This document shows positions 47,920-58,600 of a DNA stretch of 64,000 nt, one piece after another. The notes below the pieces were generated by a model. The model was not told the origin of the DNA and did not search any database. It saw only the letters and a list, made by a program, of their open reading frames with translations. The stretch's first letter is position 1. The number at the start of each line of letters is the position of its first letter. A program made the position numbers and the translations under genes. Source of the stretch: JAWKZG01 sp041396125 (lineage in GTDB: Bacteria; Pseudomonadota; Gammaproteobacteria; Competibacterales; Competibacteraceae). Where the stretch lies: contig JAWKZG010000001.1 of the NCBI GenBank assembly GCA_041396125.1, positions 682,001-746,000 on the forward strand, read 5' to 3'.

Positions 47920-49284
47920 TTACTTGCCCAGTACAGCCACAATGGATTGCTGCAAGGTGTCGACCATCTCATCGAGTTGCGACTCGGTGGTGACAATCGG
48001 CGGTGCCAGGCAATAAACATCGCCTCGTACCCGGCTGAACAAACCGCGCTCTACCGTAGCGTTGTACACTTTCGGGCCAATTTTTTCAGCAGCGTCGAAT
48101 TCTTCCTTGGTGGCCTTGTCCTTGACCAGTTCGACCGCGCACATCAGGCCTTTACCGCGCACATCGCCGACATGCGGATGATCAGCCAGTGCTTCCTGCA
48201 GGTTTTGCAGTAAACGGGCACCTTTGCTGGCCGCCTGTGCGACGAAATCCTCGTTTTCGATGATATCCAGCATGGCCAGTGCAACCGCGCAGCCAACCGG
48301 GTGGGCACTGTAGGTGTAGGCGTGCATCCAGGCGGAATTGCTGTCATCCATGGCGGCGGCGATTTTGTCGCTGACGCCGATACCGCCGAGCGGGAAATAG
48401 CCCGAGGTAATCGCTTTGGCGTACTGGATCAGGTCGGGTTGCACACCCCAGTGCTCCAGCCCGAACATTTTGCCGGTACGGCCAAAACCGGTGATGACTT
48501 CATCGGCAACCAGTAATACGTCGTACTGGTCGCAGATTTCCCGAATACGCGGGAAATAATCATCCTGCGGCACAATCACGCCGCCTGCGCCCTGTACCGG
48601 CTCGGCGATAAACATGGCTACCGTGTCCGCACCTTCGCGCAGAATGGCTTGTTCCAGCTCATTGGCGGCGGCTATGCCCTGACTGATCCCCGGCGCGCTG
48701 CCCTCGGGTACCTGATAGCGGTAAGGGTAGGGCGAAGGAATATGTACAAAACCCGGCACGCGCGGCTCGAACATTGGCCAGTAGCTGTTGATGCCGGTGG
48801 CGGACATGGCGGCCAGGGTGACCCCGTGATAGCCCCACTGGCGGGAAATAACCTTGGTTTTGTTTGGCTTGCCTTGCAGCTTCCAGTAATACCGCGCCAT
48901 TTTGATATTGCTGTCGGTGGATTCACCGCCGCCAGAGGTGAAAAAGAAATGGTTAATATTCGGGTAGGTTATCTTTGCCAGGCGCTCGGCCAGCGCAATC
49001 GCCTGCGGGTTGGAGCTGCCGGTATAGCCTGAGGCATAGCCCAGCTCAAGCATCTGTTTGGCGGCTGCATCGGCCAATTCCTGGCGGCCGTTGCCGGCAG
49101 TGTTGTTCCACAAACCGGCCAGACCATCCAGATAGCGGTCACCATTGGCGTCAATCAGGACAGCACCTTCACCGCGTACCCAGACTTTGCCACCGGCGGT
49201 ATGCATGGCGCGGCTGTGTAGCAGGTGGATCAGATGTTCGGCATCGCGTTCCAATAACGCAGTATTGGCGTCATTTATCTTCAT
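47920..49284 (-). CDS. Class III aminotransferase (omega-amino acid/putrescine-pyruvate type)
   Basis: 454 residues, PLP-dependent fold type I. Motifs: SRAMHTAGGKVWVRGEGAVL, GLAGLWNNTAGNGRQEL, FFTSGGGESTDSNIKMARYY, FIAEPVQGAGGVIVPQDDYF, VADEVITGFGRTGKMFG and the PLP Lys in QYAKAITSGYFPLGGIG. It resembles the putrescine-pyruvate or beta-alanine-pyruvate transaminases of Pseudomonas, so the amino donor is probably a diamine or omega-amino acid. It is first in a run with the XRE regulator and the PhnD-like gene. The 324-base gap upstream (to adk) contains only the adk terminator at its far end. Confidence 0.88.
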   Translation of the reverse strand: MKINDANTALLERDAEHLIHLLHSRAMHTAGGKVWVRGEGAVLIDANGDRYLDGLAGLWNNTAGNGRQELADAAAKQMLELGYASGYTGSSNPQAIALAERLAKITYPNINHFFFTSGGGESTDSNIKMARYYWKLQGKPNKTKVISRQWGYHGVTLAAMSATGINSYWPMFEPRVPGFVHIPSPYPYRYQVPEGSAPGISQGIAAANELEQAILREGADTVAMFIAEPVQGAGGVIVPQDDYFPRIREICDQYDVLLVADEVITGFGRTGKMFGLEHWGVQPDLIQYAKAITSGYFPLGGIGVSDKIAAAMDDSNSAWMHAYTYSAHPVGCAVALAMLDIIENEDFVAQAASKGARLLQNLQEALADHPHVGDVRGKGLMCAVELVKDKATKEEFDAAEKIGPKVYNATVERGLFSRVRGDVYCLAPPIVTTESQLDEMVDTLQQSIVAVLGK

Positions 49285-49549
49285 GAGCGTTTCCTTAAGT
49301 AATATTGATTATTGAAATAAGCGTCACAGGGCTGTGGCAGCATGCGTTGGAACCTGTGTGGTGCCGTTGCCGCAGATGGGCGTTCGGGCATCTCGTCACA
49401 GGCGCTCGTTCCACGGGTTGTCAGAGCGAATAACCCGCCGCATGGGGCAATTGTAGCGCGTCATGAATGATTTTAGGTGTTATGGCTTACCTGCCCCGGC
49501 TGTATTGGCAGTTTGTGCGCTATAAATATTTAATTTGGAATGGAAATAA

Positions 49550-49584
49550 CAAAGCCCAATCGGCATGGGGCCAAATGGGCTTTG
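49550..49584 (-). terminator. Intrinsic terminator after adk
   Basis: CAAAGCCCA (49550-49558) pairs with TGGGCTTTG (49576-49584) across a 17-base loop. On the minus strand the stem is followed by TTATTTCC. It lies 25 bases after the adk stop. Fair match to a rho-independent terminator. Confidence 0.7.
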
Positions 49585-49608
49585 CTGGGTGGCGGCAAAA
49601 AAAAGCGG

Positions 49609-50166
49609 TTAGCTGGTACTGCCCAATACCTTGAAGATACGGGCGGTAATCTCATCAACCGTGCCGGTACCCTGCACCGACCGTAAATTGCCTTTGGCCT
49701 TGTAGTAGTCAATGAGCGGCGCGGTTTCCGCTTCGTAGACCTGCAAGCGCTTGCGAATAGTGTCTTCGTTGTCATCGGCCCGCTTTCGGGCCAGCAGGCG
49801 CTGCATGATCTCGCCGTAATCGACATCCAGAAACAGGACGATATCCAGTGGCTGGTCCATACCCACCAGCAGTTTATCCAGACCCTCGGCCTGGGGCAGG
49901 GTGCGTGGAAAGCCGTCCAGCATAAATCCCTGATTGACGTCATCTTTGCTCAAACGGCTATGGATCATGTCGAGTATGATTTCGTCGGATACCAGCGCGC
50001 CGGATTTCATGATGACATCGGCCCGTTTGCCCAACTCGGTTCCCGCAGCGACTTCCGCCCGCAATAAATCGCCTGTAGAAATATGCGGAATCTGGAATTT
50101 CTGGACGATTTTTTCAGCTTGTGTGCCTTTGCCTGATCCTGGTGCGCCGAGCAGAACAATTCTCAT
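49609..50166 (-). CDS. adk: Adenylate kinase, short form
   Basis: Interconverts AMP, ADP and ATP. 185 residues: P-loop GAPGSGKGTQ at residue 7, AMP site HISTGDLLR and GFMLDGFPRTLPQAE, DVDYGEIMQRLLARK. The LID domain is reduced to ARKRADDNEDTIRKRLQ, so this is the short form rather than the 214-residue form of E. coli. The frame is intact and a terminator follows. Confidence 0.95.
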   Translation of the reverse strand: MRIVLLGAPGSGKGTQAEKIVQKFQIPHISTGDLLRAEVAAGTELGKRADVIMKSGALVSDEIILDMIHSRLSKDDVNQGFMLDGFPRTLPQAEGLDKLLVGMDQPLDIVLFLDVDYGEIMQRLLARKRADDNEDTIRKRLQVYEAETAPLIDYYKAKGNLRSVQGTGTVDEITARIFKVLGSTS

Positions 50167-50449
50167 GATGATGGTCTCGCTGGTTTTAATAAAGAAAGTT
50201 TTATAATTCCGAATTCTAGCAAAGAGCTAAATCTTTGACGATGCGGACATACCGACATAGACCCTGCCGCTGCAGTTTGTTTCCTGCCCCTGCTGCAGTC
50301 AATTGACTGCACAGACCTGTCCGGTACCACTATCAGTATAAATAAACTATTAGTAATCAGTTACATAAAAATTTACCCGGAATGGCCTGACGCTTGCAAT
50401 AACGCTTTTGCAGTAATGCTCATATTTCATCCAACAGGAGAAGCATATT

Positions 50450-53307
50450 ATGCGCACTCGAATATTCAGTTCGTATAGAGACAAATGGGGTAGCGGTAAA
50501 CTGGGCAGTGGGCCGTATTGGTTCTGGACCGTATTATGTCTGGTCGCACCAATCACCCAGGCCGCTCCGACAGCTATCGCGCCTTCGGCGTTGTTTATCA
50601 GTGATCCGGCACAAACGCGCGGTTTGACGGTAGTTCAATTCGAGCTGCCAATCGCCTCATTACAGACAGATCCGGCAGCTGAATGGGTTTGTTTCAGTGC
50701 CGAAGCGGCAACGTCCAATGTACAGTGGCTGGTGACCGAGCCGCAATGCTGGCAGCCGCAACAGCAGTCCGCCGAGACGGCAATCACCGGGTATGCGCTG
50801 CTGCGTGATTCACAGCCCAGCCAGATCACTATCTCCAGTCATGATTCAGAGCAAGCGGTTGGTGCGTCCCTGCAGCTGTCGCTTGACCCCGCCCAGGCCC
50901 GTCCGGGTAGTGCGGATTTATTGCAGGCCTGGGCCGAAGCGCGCAATGCATGGCTCAGAGCGCAGCAATACACGTATTTCGCGGCGGATCGTTCATCCCG
51001 GCGCGAACCCGAGCCACCTGGTACACAGAATTTATTCGCGCACTGGCAGACCATTGCCGCGCACAGCTACGGTGTTCAATCCCCCGATGCTCTGAGCGGC
51101 GCACGTCAACCACGTCCCGGTGATACGCTGAATGCGTTTTCCCTGTTCAGCGGTGAGGCGGCTATTCAGGAAACCCTGCAGCAGCAATTGCTGACGGTCA
51201 GCGACTCGCAAAACGCTGTGCTGGATCATTCTATTGATACCTTGCAAGGCCCTGACGTGCCTTCTCATCCATTCGAGGATTTATTGGACGGGCGGGCTGG
51301 CGGCGAACTGGAAATTGCCAGACTGGTGCCTGCTGAACGTTGGTTTGTACATATCAGTCAGCCGGGAAAAGCGCTGGACTGGCTGCGTACACTTAGCGAA
51401 AGCAGCGCGCAGCTGGCTGGCTTGAGCACGCGTTCATACGTTGATCAGGCCTTGCTGGAGCGCTATCTGGGGCAATTGAAACTTACCCCCGAATTTGTCC
51501 AGCGGCTGGGGCCATTGGCGAAACAGGCGGCGGTATTCGGGCCGGATTTATATGTGCAGCACGGTTCACATATCAGCCTGATTGCTGAAGTCCCCAGCGC
51601 GCCTGCGTTGAACACCCTGCTAAAACTGATGCTGGGTATTCGAGGTGAGCACGGAGTGCAGGCTTATGGCCAGGGCAGGCCGGCATATTTTGCCCGACAT
51701 CAGCAATGGCTGATTTTTTCGACCAGCCGGGCCGAGGCCGAACAGGCACTGCAACTGGCCCAAAACCAGGCCCAGAACAGTCTGGGTGCGAGCGCCGAGT
51801 TCCGTTATATGCTGGAGCAGTTAGCGCCGGCAGCCAGCGGTTTATATGTCTATTTATCTGATCCGTTTATCCGCGCCATGACCGGACCACGCATTAAAAT
51901 CGCGCAACTACGGCGCCAGCAGGCACGCGCTCGTCTGGAACTGGTCACAGCGGCAGCGCTGCTGTATGAGGCCGATTATGGCAAGCCGCCTGTACTGGAC
52001 GAGTTGATCGCGCAAGGTTTTGTTGCGCCGGGCTGGCTGCAAACTGTTGCAGGCGATCAGATCAGTCTCGATAAACAGGGCCGGGCACAGTCGGCCAGGT
52101 ACGGCAATCTGGCGCTAATGACGCCCTCAGCGAACTGGACATTACGGCGATCAGTGCACAGGAAGCCGCGGGCTATCAAGCCTATGTTGACGAGTATTCG
52201 CGTTTCTGGCGCACGACCTTTGATCCCATCGGGGTGCGCATCGAAGTGGCTGATACGGTACGAGTGGAAACCCTGATTCTGCCGCTGATCAATAATTCTA
52301 TTTACGATGCCGTGCGGGCCATGATCGACGAAGAAGCCGGGCCGCTGGGTTTGCCTGCCATGACACCGGCTCCGGTTACCAGCCTGGGTTTCAGATTGCC
52401 TGAAGCGGTTCTGCAGGACTTGACGCGTAATCTGTTCAGTTATCGTCATCGCAAGCAAATACCTGATTTAAGCAAGGCACTTACCGGGCAGATGCATATC
52501 GCTTTATATGACGATGAACCGATCATCGCTTTTGGTTCGGCTGATTTAATGGGCGCGTTTTCGGGTGCTTTCATGCGCCAGGTGGGGCGTGGACGGGGCG
52601 GTATCTTTCTGTACGGTGGCATGCTGGCGTCCTTGCTGACGCAACCCACCGCAATTTTTGTTGAATTACGCGACGGCACCGAGGTTGAGCCCTGGGCGCA
52701 GCGTTTGTTTGCACTGCTGGATTGGGATTTCGGCGAGCGGGTATTGCAGCCCTATGGTGATAACAGCTGGGTGTATACCTATACGATTGAGAATCTGGTG
52801 CGATTTCATTTGTATCTGCGCCAGGAGGGCAATTATTTGATTATCAGCAATCGCTCTATGCCGCTGGTGCCGGTCGAGAACGACAGTGCCCCGGTGCAGG
52901 CCAATGCGGCACTGAGCGTTAATTTCTCGCAAATCCAGCAATTAGCGCCGACCTTGCATCTGCACGCGATGCAGGCTTTACCGGGTGCCTGGCGTCGGAG
53001 TATCGGCCAACTCGCGCCCCTGCGCTGGCTGGGCGCGGGCGATCCTGCAGCAGCGCAAGCGACATTTCAGCAGCTGTATGGCTATCGGCCCGAGCTGCCC
53101 TCGTATTCCCCCTGGCCCTGGCCGGACGCAGCCAGCTGGCAGAATCGCGGGCAAAACCTGCTGCCGGAGTTCAAGCTGCCGGCATACCATGAGTTGGCGC
53201 CGGAGCAGCGCCGGATCGGGCCATTTCAAGATCTGGACCGGCTGCAGGTTAGCTTCAAACTGGTCGATGAAGGCGTGCGAGTGGTGTTGGAACTGATGCC
53301 TAGATAA
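50450..53307 (+). CDS. Large exported protein of unknown function, one frameshift
   Basis: About 950 residues after joining two frames near 52125, where LALMTP continues as SELDITAISAQEAAGYQAYV. The start ATG 50450 has CAGGAG 11-16 bases before it. Residues 20-40 form a signal peptide (FWTVLCLVAPITQAAPTAIA). I recognise no named domain. Repeated structure is suggested by paired segments of the kind FGPDLYVQHGSHISLIAEV and YLIISNRSMPLVPVEND, together with ARHQQWLIFSTSRAEAEQAL, LVTAAALLYEADYGKPP and PAAAQATFQQLYGYRPELP. It may belong with the large periplasmic or surface proteins that are poorly described in this group. It stands alone, between adk (divergent) and the nuclease cassette, on the same strand as the latter with a 124-base gap. 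Confidence 0.7.
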
Positions 53308-53431
53308 GAGCTGAGCAAGATGAGGCTGGGCTTTTATTCACCCTTATCCGGGCTTTTTGCCGAAGAGATGCTATTGTAAATATCCAGGCTTATTGATTTC
53401 GAGTTTAACAATGACCAGTCATGCCTGATCT

Positions 53432-54619
53432 ATGACGGCGTTATTGGCGCACACTGCATCGACGGCGCTGCTGCAACTTGATTTGCAGCAGCGCCGTCGT
53501 GTTGAGCATATCCCGACCTTATCCGTACTGGTTGGGCATAACACAGAGGCTCTTGCAATCTGGCAGAGCTGGGCCGCCTGCTGCGAGCGCCAGGTTCTGT
53601 TAGCCACTGCGGACAATCCACTGCAAACCTGGCTGTATCAGTGGTTGCGACAAAACGAGAGCTTCCATACTGCTGCCATCGAACTGGCCGGAAAAACGCA
53701 CTACGAGCTGACCACACTGCTGGCTGCTTATCTGCCTAAAATACACCTGACCCCGCCCGAGTTGCGTGCGTTGCATTGTCTGCTGCAGACGGAGTCCGTC
53801 AAGTCGGATGCTGCATACTGGTCAGATATTGATCCTTTAAAAATTATCTTATTGCTGAGCACATTGGTTGACAGTCAATATTTACCCGCTCTGGCTGTGA
53901 CCACCGGGCTGCTTGAGCCCGAGGCGCTGAGTGCATTAATCCAGCAGCTATACCGGTTGGCTTCTGCATGTCCTTTCCTCCCTATCGCTTTGCTGTTAGA
54001 ACCACCGCTGTACCGTTCGTACAAGGCAGCAATGCCAAACTCCCGGGAAAAAGCCTGGGTGCTGGAAGGTCGTGTGAATGTGTCGGCCTGGGATGCGGCA
54101 ATGATCAGTCAGGCGCTGTTGCAGGCCGGTGTTGCTCCTGAACCTTTTGCACAAACTATCAATGACCTGGCGCAGCTGGCACCGTCAGCAGCAATGGTTG
54201 AACATTTTGTCAGTCTGGCCAGCAGTGTCTCGACCCGCACTTCACACGCTGGTGATATAACAGCAGAAGACGATGATCAAGCACGCAGTCATGCCGAGCG
54301 ATTACTCTTTGAATGCCTGCAGCGGCTGCCGGCAACAAAAGGATTATTCAGGCTCAACGCGCGGTTGCCGGTTCGATTTGGCAACACATGGCTTGAGATT
54401 GATCTTTACTGTGAATCCCATGCGCTTGCTGTCGAGATCGATGGTTATTACCATTTTCAGAATGTTGACGCCTACCGCCGTGATCGTCGCAAAGATGTAT
54501 TGCTGCAAAAACAGGGCTATTTGATCGTGCGTTTCTTAGCCGATGATATGGTGAACCAGCTCGAAGTAATTCTTAGTACCCTCAAAGAGGCACTTGCTCA
54601 TCAGCAGCAAGCACACTGA
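53432..54619 (+). CDS. Protein with C-terminal DUF559/PD-(D/E)XK nuclease domain
   Basis: 395 residues. The last 110 resemble DUF559-type endonucleases of the PD-(D/E)XK fold: SHAERLLFECLQ with a Glu, the Asp in GNTWLEIDLYC, the E-x-D in LAVEIDGYYHF, RRDRRKDVLLQKQGYLIVRF. The first 280 residues show no clear family; a segment near 30 (SVLVGHNTEALAIWQSW) could be the remains of a nucleotide-binding fold, but there is no Walker motif. It is the first gene of a three-gene operon, 12 bases before the next. A stop lies directly before ATG 53432 and no ribosome binding site is visible. It is likely the DNA- or RNA-cutting effector of the cassette. Confidence 0.7.
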   Translation: MTALLAHTASTALLQLDLQQRRRVEHIPTLSVLVGHNTEALAIWQSWAACCERQVLLATADNPLQTWLYQWLRQNESFHTAAIELAGKTHYELTTLLAAYLPKIHLTPPELRALHCLLQTESVKSDAAYWSDIDPLKIILLLSTLVDSQYLPALAVTTGLLEPEALSALIQQLYRLASACPFLPIALLLEPPLYRSYKAAMPNSREKAWVLEGRVNVSAWDAAMISQALLQAGVAPEPFAQTINDLAQLAPSAAMVEHFVSLASSVSTRTSHAGDITAEDDDQARSHAERLLFECLQRLPATKGLFRLNARLPVRFGNTWLEIDLYCESHALAVEIDGYYHFQNVDAYRRDRRKDVLLQKQGYLIVRFLADDMVNQLEVILSTLKEALAHQQQAH

Positions 54620-54631
54620 TCTACTTAAAGA

Positions 54632-55663
54632 ATGATGACAATGATGCAAGCATTGACTGTCAACGATTTGATTTTAACGCGTCTGCTTGAGCGCGGAATG
54701 CAAGGTGATTTACCAGTAACGGCTATTTTCAGAAGTCTGGAACCTTATCTGGAACCGGGTATGGCGGCGGCAGAAAAGCGGACGCGGCTGGCGACGGGTA
54801 TTGATCAGTTGCTGCAAGAACATTGGGTTGAGCGGGTAGGGCAGAATAAACTTAAGTTGTCCGCGTCAGGACGACGACATATTCTGCAACAACTGGGTTT
54901 AAAAGAAAGCACCCAGAACCTGCGCTGGCAAGTGCTTAGCCGTGTTGATTTGCCGTTGCGGGCCTTATCCTTACCAGCACCTGATGCGGCCGAGCGTCGC
55001 CGATTCGCCAGCGCGGATGGTTTGCGGGCTGCGGTATTGCGCCATGCTTACGCCTTACCCCTTAAAGCCTATCCGACCCTGACTCAGGTGCGTGATAGCC
55101 TGATATGGTATTGCTTAAGCCAGGCGCAGGCTAACCCGGCCCTGTCCCGTGATTGTGCCGGGCGCATGAGCGATGCGTTTACCGTTAATGCTATTGCCCG
55201 TGTGCTGTTCAGCAATCTATTGGCATCGACCCGCACACTGGCACCTCTGCCAGCACTGCGACAACTTGCAGCCAGAGCGGTTGGGGCGGAGCGGACGGAT
55301 ATTGGCGAGGTACGGCTGGCTATCGTACGCCAGGCCTTACAATCTGCCGGAACCGGCCAGTCTGCTACTGGTGAGCAAGCACTGGCGGAATTTGCCGAGC
55401 ATGTCATAGCGATTGCCCAGGCATGTCAGACCGGGTGGTTTGGCGATAATAAAATCTTTATTTCTCATGTCTGGACCGAATACCACAAGCAGCACCCACA
55501 GGCACGCGCAGAAACCTTCAAGCAACGGCTTCTGCAGGCGCATCGTCAGCGTTTGTTACAGCTCGCACGGGCTGATTTACAGCAGGCTATGGACCCAGCT
55601 GATGTGGCCTCGTCAGAAATTGAGTATTGGGGAGCGACATTCCATTTTCTACGCGTGGATTGA
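54632..55663 (+). CDS. Winged-helix-like protein of the nuclease/ATPase cassette
   Basis: 343 residues. The first 90 have a winged-helix pattern (NDLILTRLLERGM, LEPGMAAAEKRTRLATGIDQ, VGQNKLKLSASGRRHILQQL). The middle is helical. The last 90 contain a second conserved block: WFGDNKIFISHVWTEY, FKQRLLQAHRQRLLQLARAD, MDPADVASSEIEYWGATFHF, another possible winged helix. I do not know a named family. Start ATG 54632 is 12 bases after the nuclease stop, and its own stop is 8 bases before the ATPase start, so all three are one operon. A DNA-binding adaptor between nuclease and ATPase is a reasonable guess. Confidence 0.65.
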   Translation: MMTMMQALTVNDLILTRLLERGMQGDLPVTAIFRSLEPYLEPGMAAAEKRTRLATGIDQLLQEHWVERVGQNKLKLSASGRRHILQQLGLKESTQNLRWQVLSRVDLPLRALSLPAPDAAERRRFASADGLRAAVLRHAYALPLKAYPTLTQVRDSLIWYCLSQAQANPALSRDCAGRMSDAFTVNAIARVLFSNLLASTRTLAPLPALRQLAARAVGAERTDIGEVRLAIVRQALQSAGTGQSATGEQALAEFAEHVIAIAQACQTGWFGDNKIFISHVWTEYHKQHPQARAETFKQRLLQAHRQRLLQLARADLQQAMDPADVASSEIEYWGATFHFLRVD

Positions 55664-55671
55664 GAGAAAAA

Positions 55672-58600
55672 ATGACCAAGGATGCCCGTTTAAACGCGTT
55701 TTGTTCCGCCGAAGTTTTGGACTGCTTTCAGTCCATCGTGCATGAAAGCGAGATCTGGAAACCGGACCCCTATGATGTCGAAAGCATTCATAGCCATGCG
55801 CGCGAAGTCTTTGAGCGATTACTCAACCAGATCAAAGACGAGCGTGCAGGAACCGGTAAAATCTGGTTGCTCAAAGGCGAGTCAGGGGCCGGTAAAACCC
55901 ATCTGATGCGGGTATTTCGTAATCGCCTGCACGAAACGGGATACGGTTATTTCAGCTATATGCAAATGACCTCGGCGGAGAGCAATTACCCGCGCTATAT
56001 CCTGCGTCAGACTTTGGATTCTTTAGAGAAGCCATATGTCGATGATCCGACCGGTAGCGTAACCGGTTTAATGCGCTTGTCCCGTGCGCTGGTTGAGGAG
56101 CGACGCGCTGTTTCGCGGCAAGAGCAGCAAAAGCTTTGTGAAGCTGAGATGGGTATTGATGAAGTTATCGAGTTTGTTGATAAGCTGGCATATCAATTAG
56201 TTAATCTAGAAGAATATAAGAAAGTTGATCGTGATTTACTTAGAGCGCTTTTGTTTCTCCAGCGTGATGAAGTCGAATTCAAATCGAACGTGATGAAGTA
56301 TTTGCGCTGCGAAGACATTTCGGAACGTGATCGGCAATGGATAGGCATGATGCCTGCGCTAACAGCGGACGATGATCCGCAGAGACTTCTACAAGGATTA
56401 GCCTGTTTGATCTGGGCGCTTGATGCTGGTGTGTTGGTGATATGCCTAGATCAGCTCGAAGATATGTATCGGGATAACACCGAGTCTGCCCAGCGCTTTC
56501 GCAACGCTATCCAAACCGTCAAGGCGTTGGCTAGCTACTGTCCGCGCTTACTTATATTAGTCAGTTGCCTGGAGGACTACTATGCGCCACTACGAAATCA
56601 GCTTTCACAATCCGACATTGATCGTATTGAGCACGATCCACAACCAACTAGACTGAATGCTATTCTTGAACGCGAGGCTACGGAAGCTCTGATTGCCCGG
56701 CGACTGGAGGTTTTATACGATTTCAGCGCCGTCGCTTTTGACAACAAAACACCGTTGTACCCGTTCCCGGATGGTGTGCTTGATGCCCTTGCCGGGTTAC
56801 GGGTGCGTGACATTCTGAATCGCTGCCGGGAACTGCGTGAACAAAGCATCATGACGCAGCAGGCACCTGTGCTCGATGGGGTGCCTATAGATGTTAATGA
56901 ACCTCCAGGAACGGGTAATACGGGCGGTGAGCCATTTCTTGAGTGGGAACAGCGCTGGAACGATTTCCTGGTGCAGGCCACGCTGCCGCCGCCTGATAAT
57001 GATAACGATATGCAGCAGGTGCTGGTGCAGACTTTGAATCACTGCACAGATGAACTGTCGAGCTATCACGTTAGTGCACAGCCGGCGAAGGGAGGAATTA
57101 CCCTTGTTATCAGCGCTCATGAGCAGACGTCGGCCAGCTCGTTTGTCGGTTTGTGCAATAAATCAGCAATCGGCGGTGCGCTCGGTAAACAACTTCGTGA
57201 AGTCGAAGTGGCCGCTGCAGGAAAACCACTCATTATCGCCCGCAGCACCGCGTTCCCATCGAACCCAAACACCAAAATTGCACAACAGATCGTACAGTTA
57301 ATAAGCCAGGGTGTGAAACGGGTGGTCATCGAAGATTCCGACTGGCGTGCAATGGCCGCAATGCAGGCGTTCAAAGTGCAGCACCTTGGCAGCAACGGGT
57401 TTGCTGGGTGGCTTGCAGCCAGCCAGCCGCTGAGTTTACGACCGGCTTTGAAAACCATTCTGGGACTGGAGGTGTTGGGCAATACTGGCGATCCGGGGCC
57501 TCCTGAACCTCCTATTCCTGACGATCCTAATCCGATAGATCCAGCAGCGATTCAGCTTGGTCAGAGTCGCGATTTCAAACCTGTACCGGTTATTCTGGGC
57601 AAGGATGATCTGACACGCCATGCGGCGTTTTTGGGTGGTTCTGGCAGTGGTAAAACCACGCTGGCACTCAATATCATTGAACAGCTGTTGCAGCAGGGTA
57701 TTCCCGCTTTACTCATTGATCGAAAAGGTGATCTATCGAGTTACGCCAAGCTTTTTCAGGCTACTCAGGCAGCGGGCATGACTTCTGAAAAAGACAATAA
57801 TCCGGCTTTGCAGCGCTTTCTGGCGCAGATCGATGTCGCCCTTTATACCCCTGGAAACGCACGAGGACGACCTCTCGGTATTCCCATCATTCCAAAAGGG
57901 ATGGGAGAGTTGCCGACTAACGAGCGCGAGCAGATGGCCGCTTATGCAGCACTGGCTTTGGGCGGTATGATGAATTACAGGCCTCAAGGGCTGGCCAAAA
58001 CGCGCCTTGCTATTTTGAACAAGGCGATTTTTGTACTGGCTGAGCTGAGCGCGGGCCTGCAAATCGGGCTGGATGACTTGATCGAATTCATCGCCAGCGA
58101 GAACAGTGAACTGATCTACGCCATCGGTCAACTGGAGACGAGGCACTTCAAGAAACTGGTGGAGGATCTGGAAACCCTGCGCTTGCTGAATGGAAAACTT
58201 TTTACTGAACAGCGTGAGTCATTGGACTGCGAAACGCTGCTGGGACTGGGGTCGCAGCAACAACCGGACCGTACCCGTTTGAGTATTATCAGTACTTTAT
58301 CTCTCGGGCACGATGCCAATGTGCTGTTCTGGGTTTCCCAGTTGCTGCTGGAACTGGGGCGTTATGCCCGCCGCCAGCCCGCAAATCAGTTGCAATGTGT
58401 GGTGTTGTTTGATGAAGCAGACCTCTATCTTCCGGCGACGGGTAAACCTGCCACCAAAGAGCCGTTAGAGAATCTTTTAAGACGTGCCCGCTCGGCTGGT
58501 ATCGGGTTAATGCTGGCGACGCAGAGTCCGGGCGATCTCGATTATAAATCCCGTGATCAGATCAGTAACTGGTTCCTCGGCAAGATTAAAGAATCCACGG

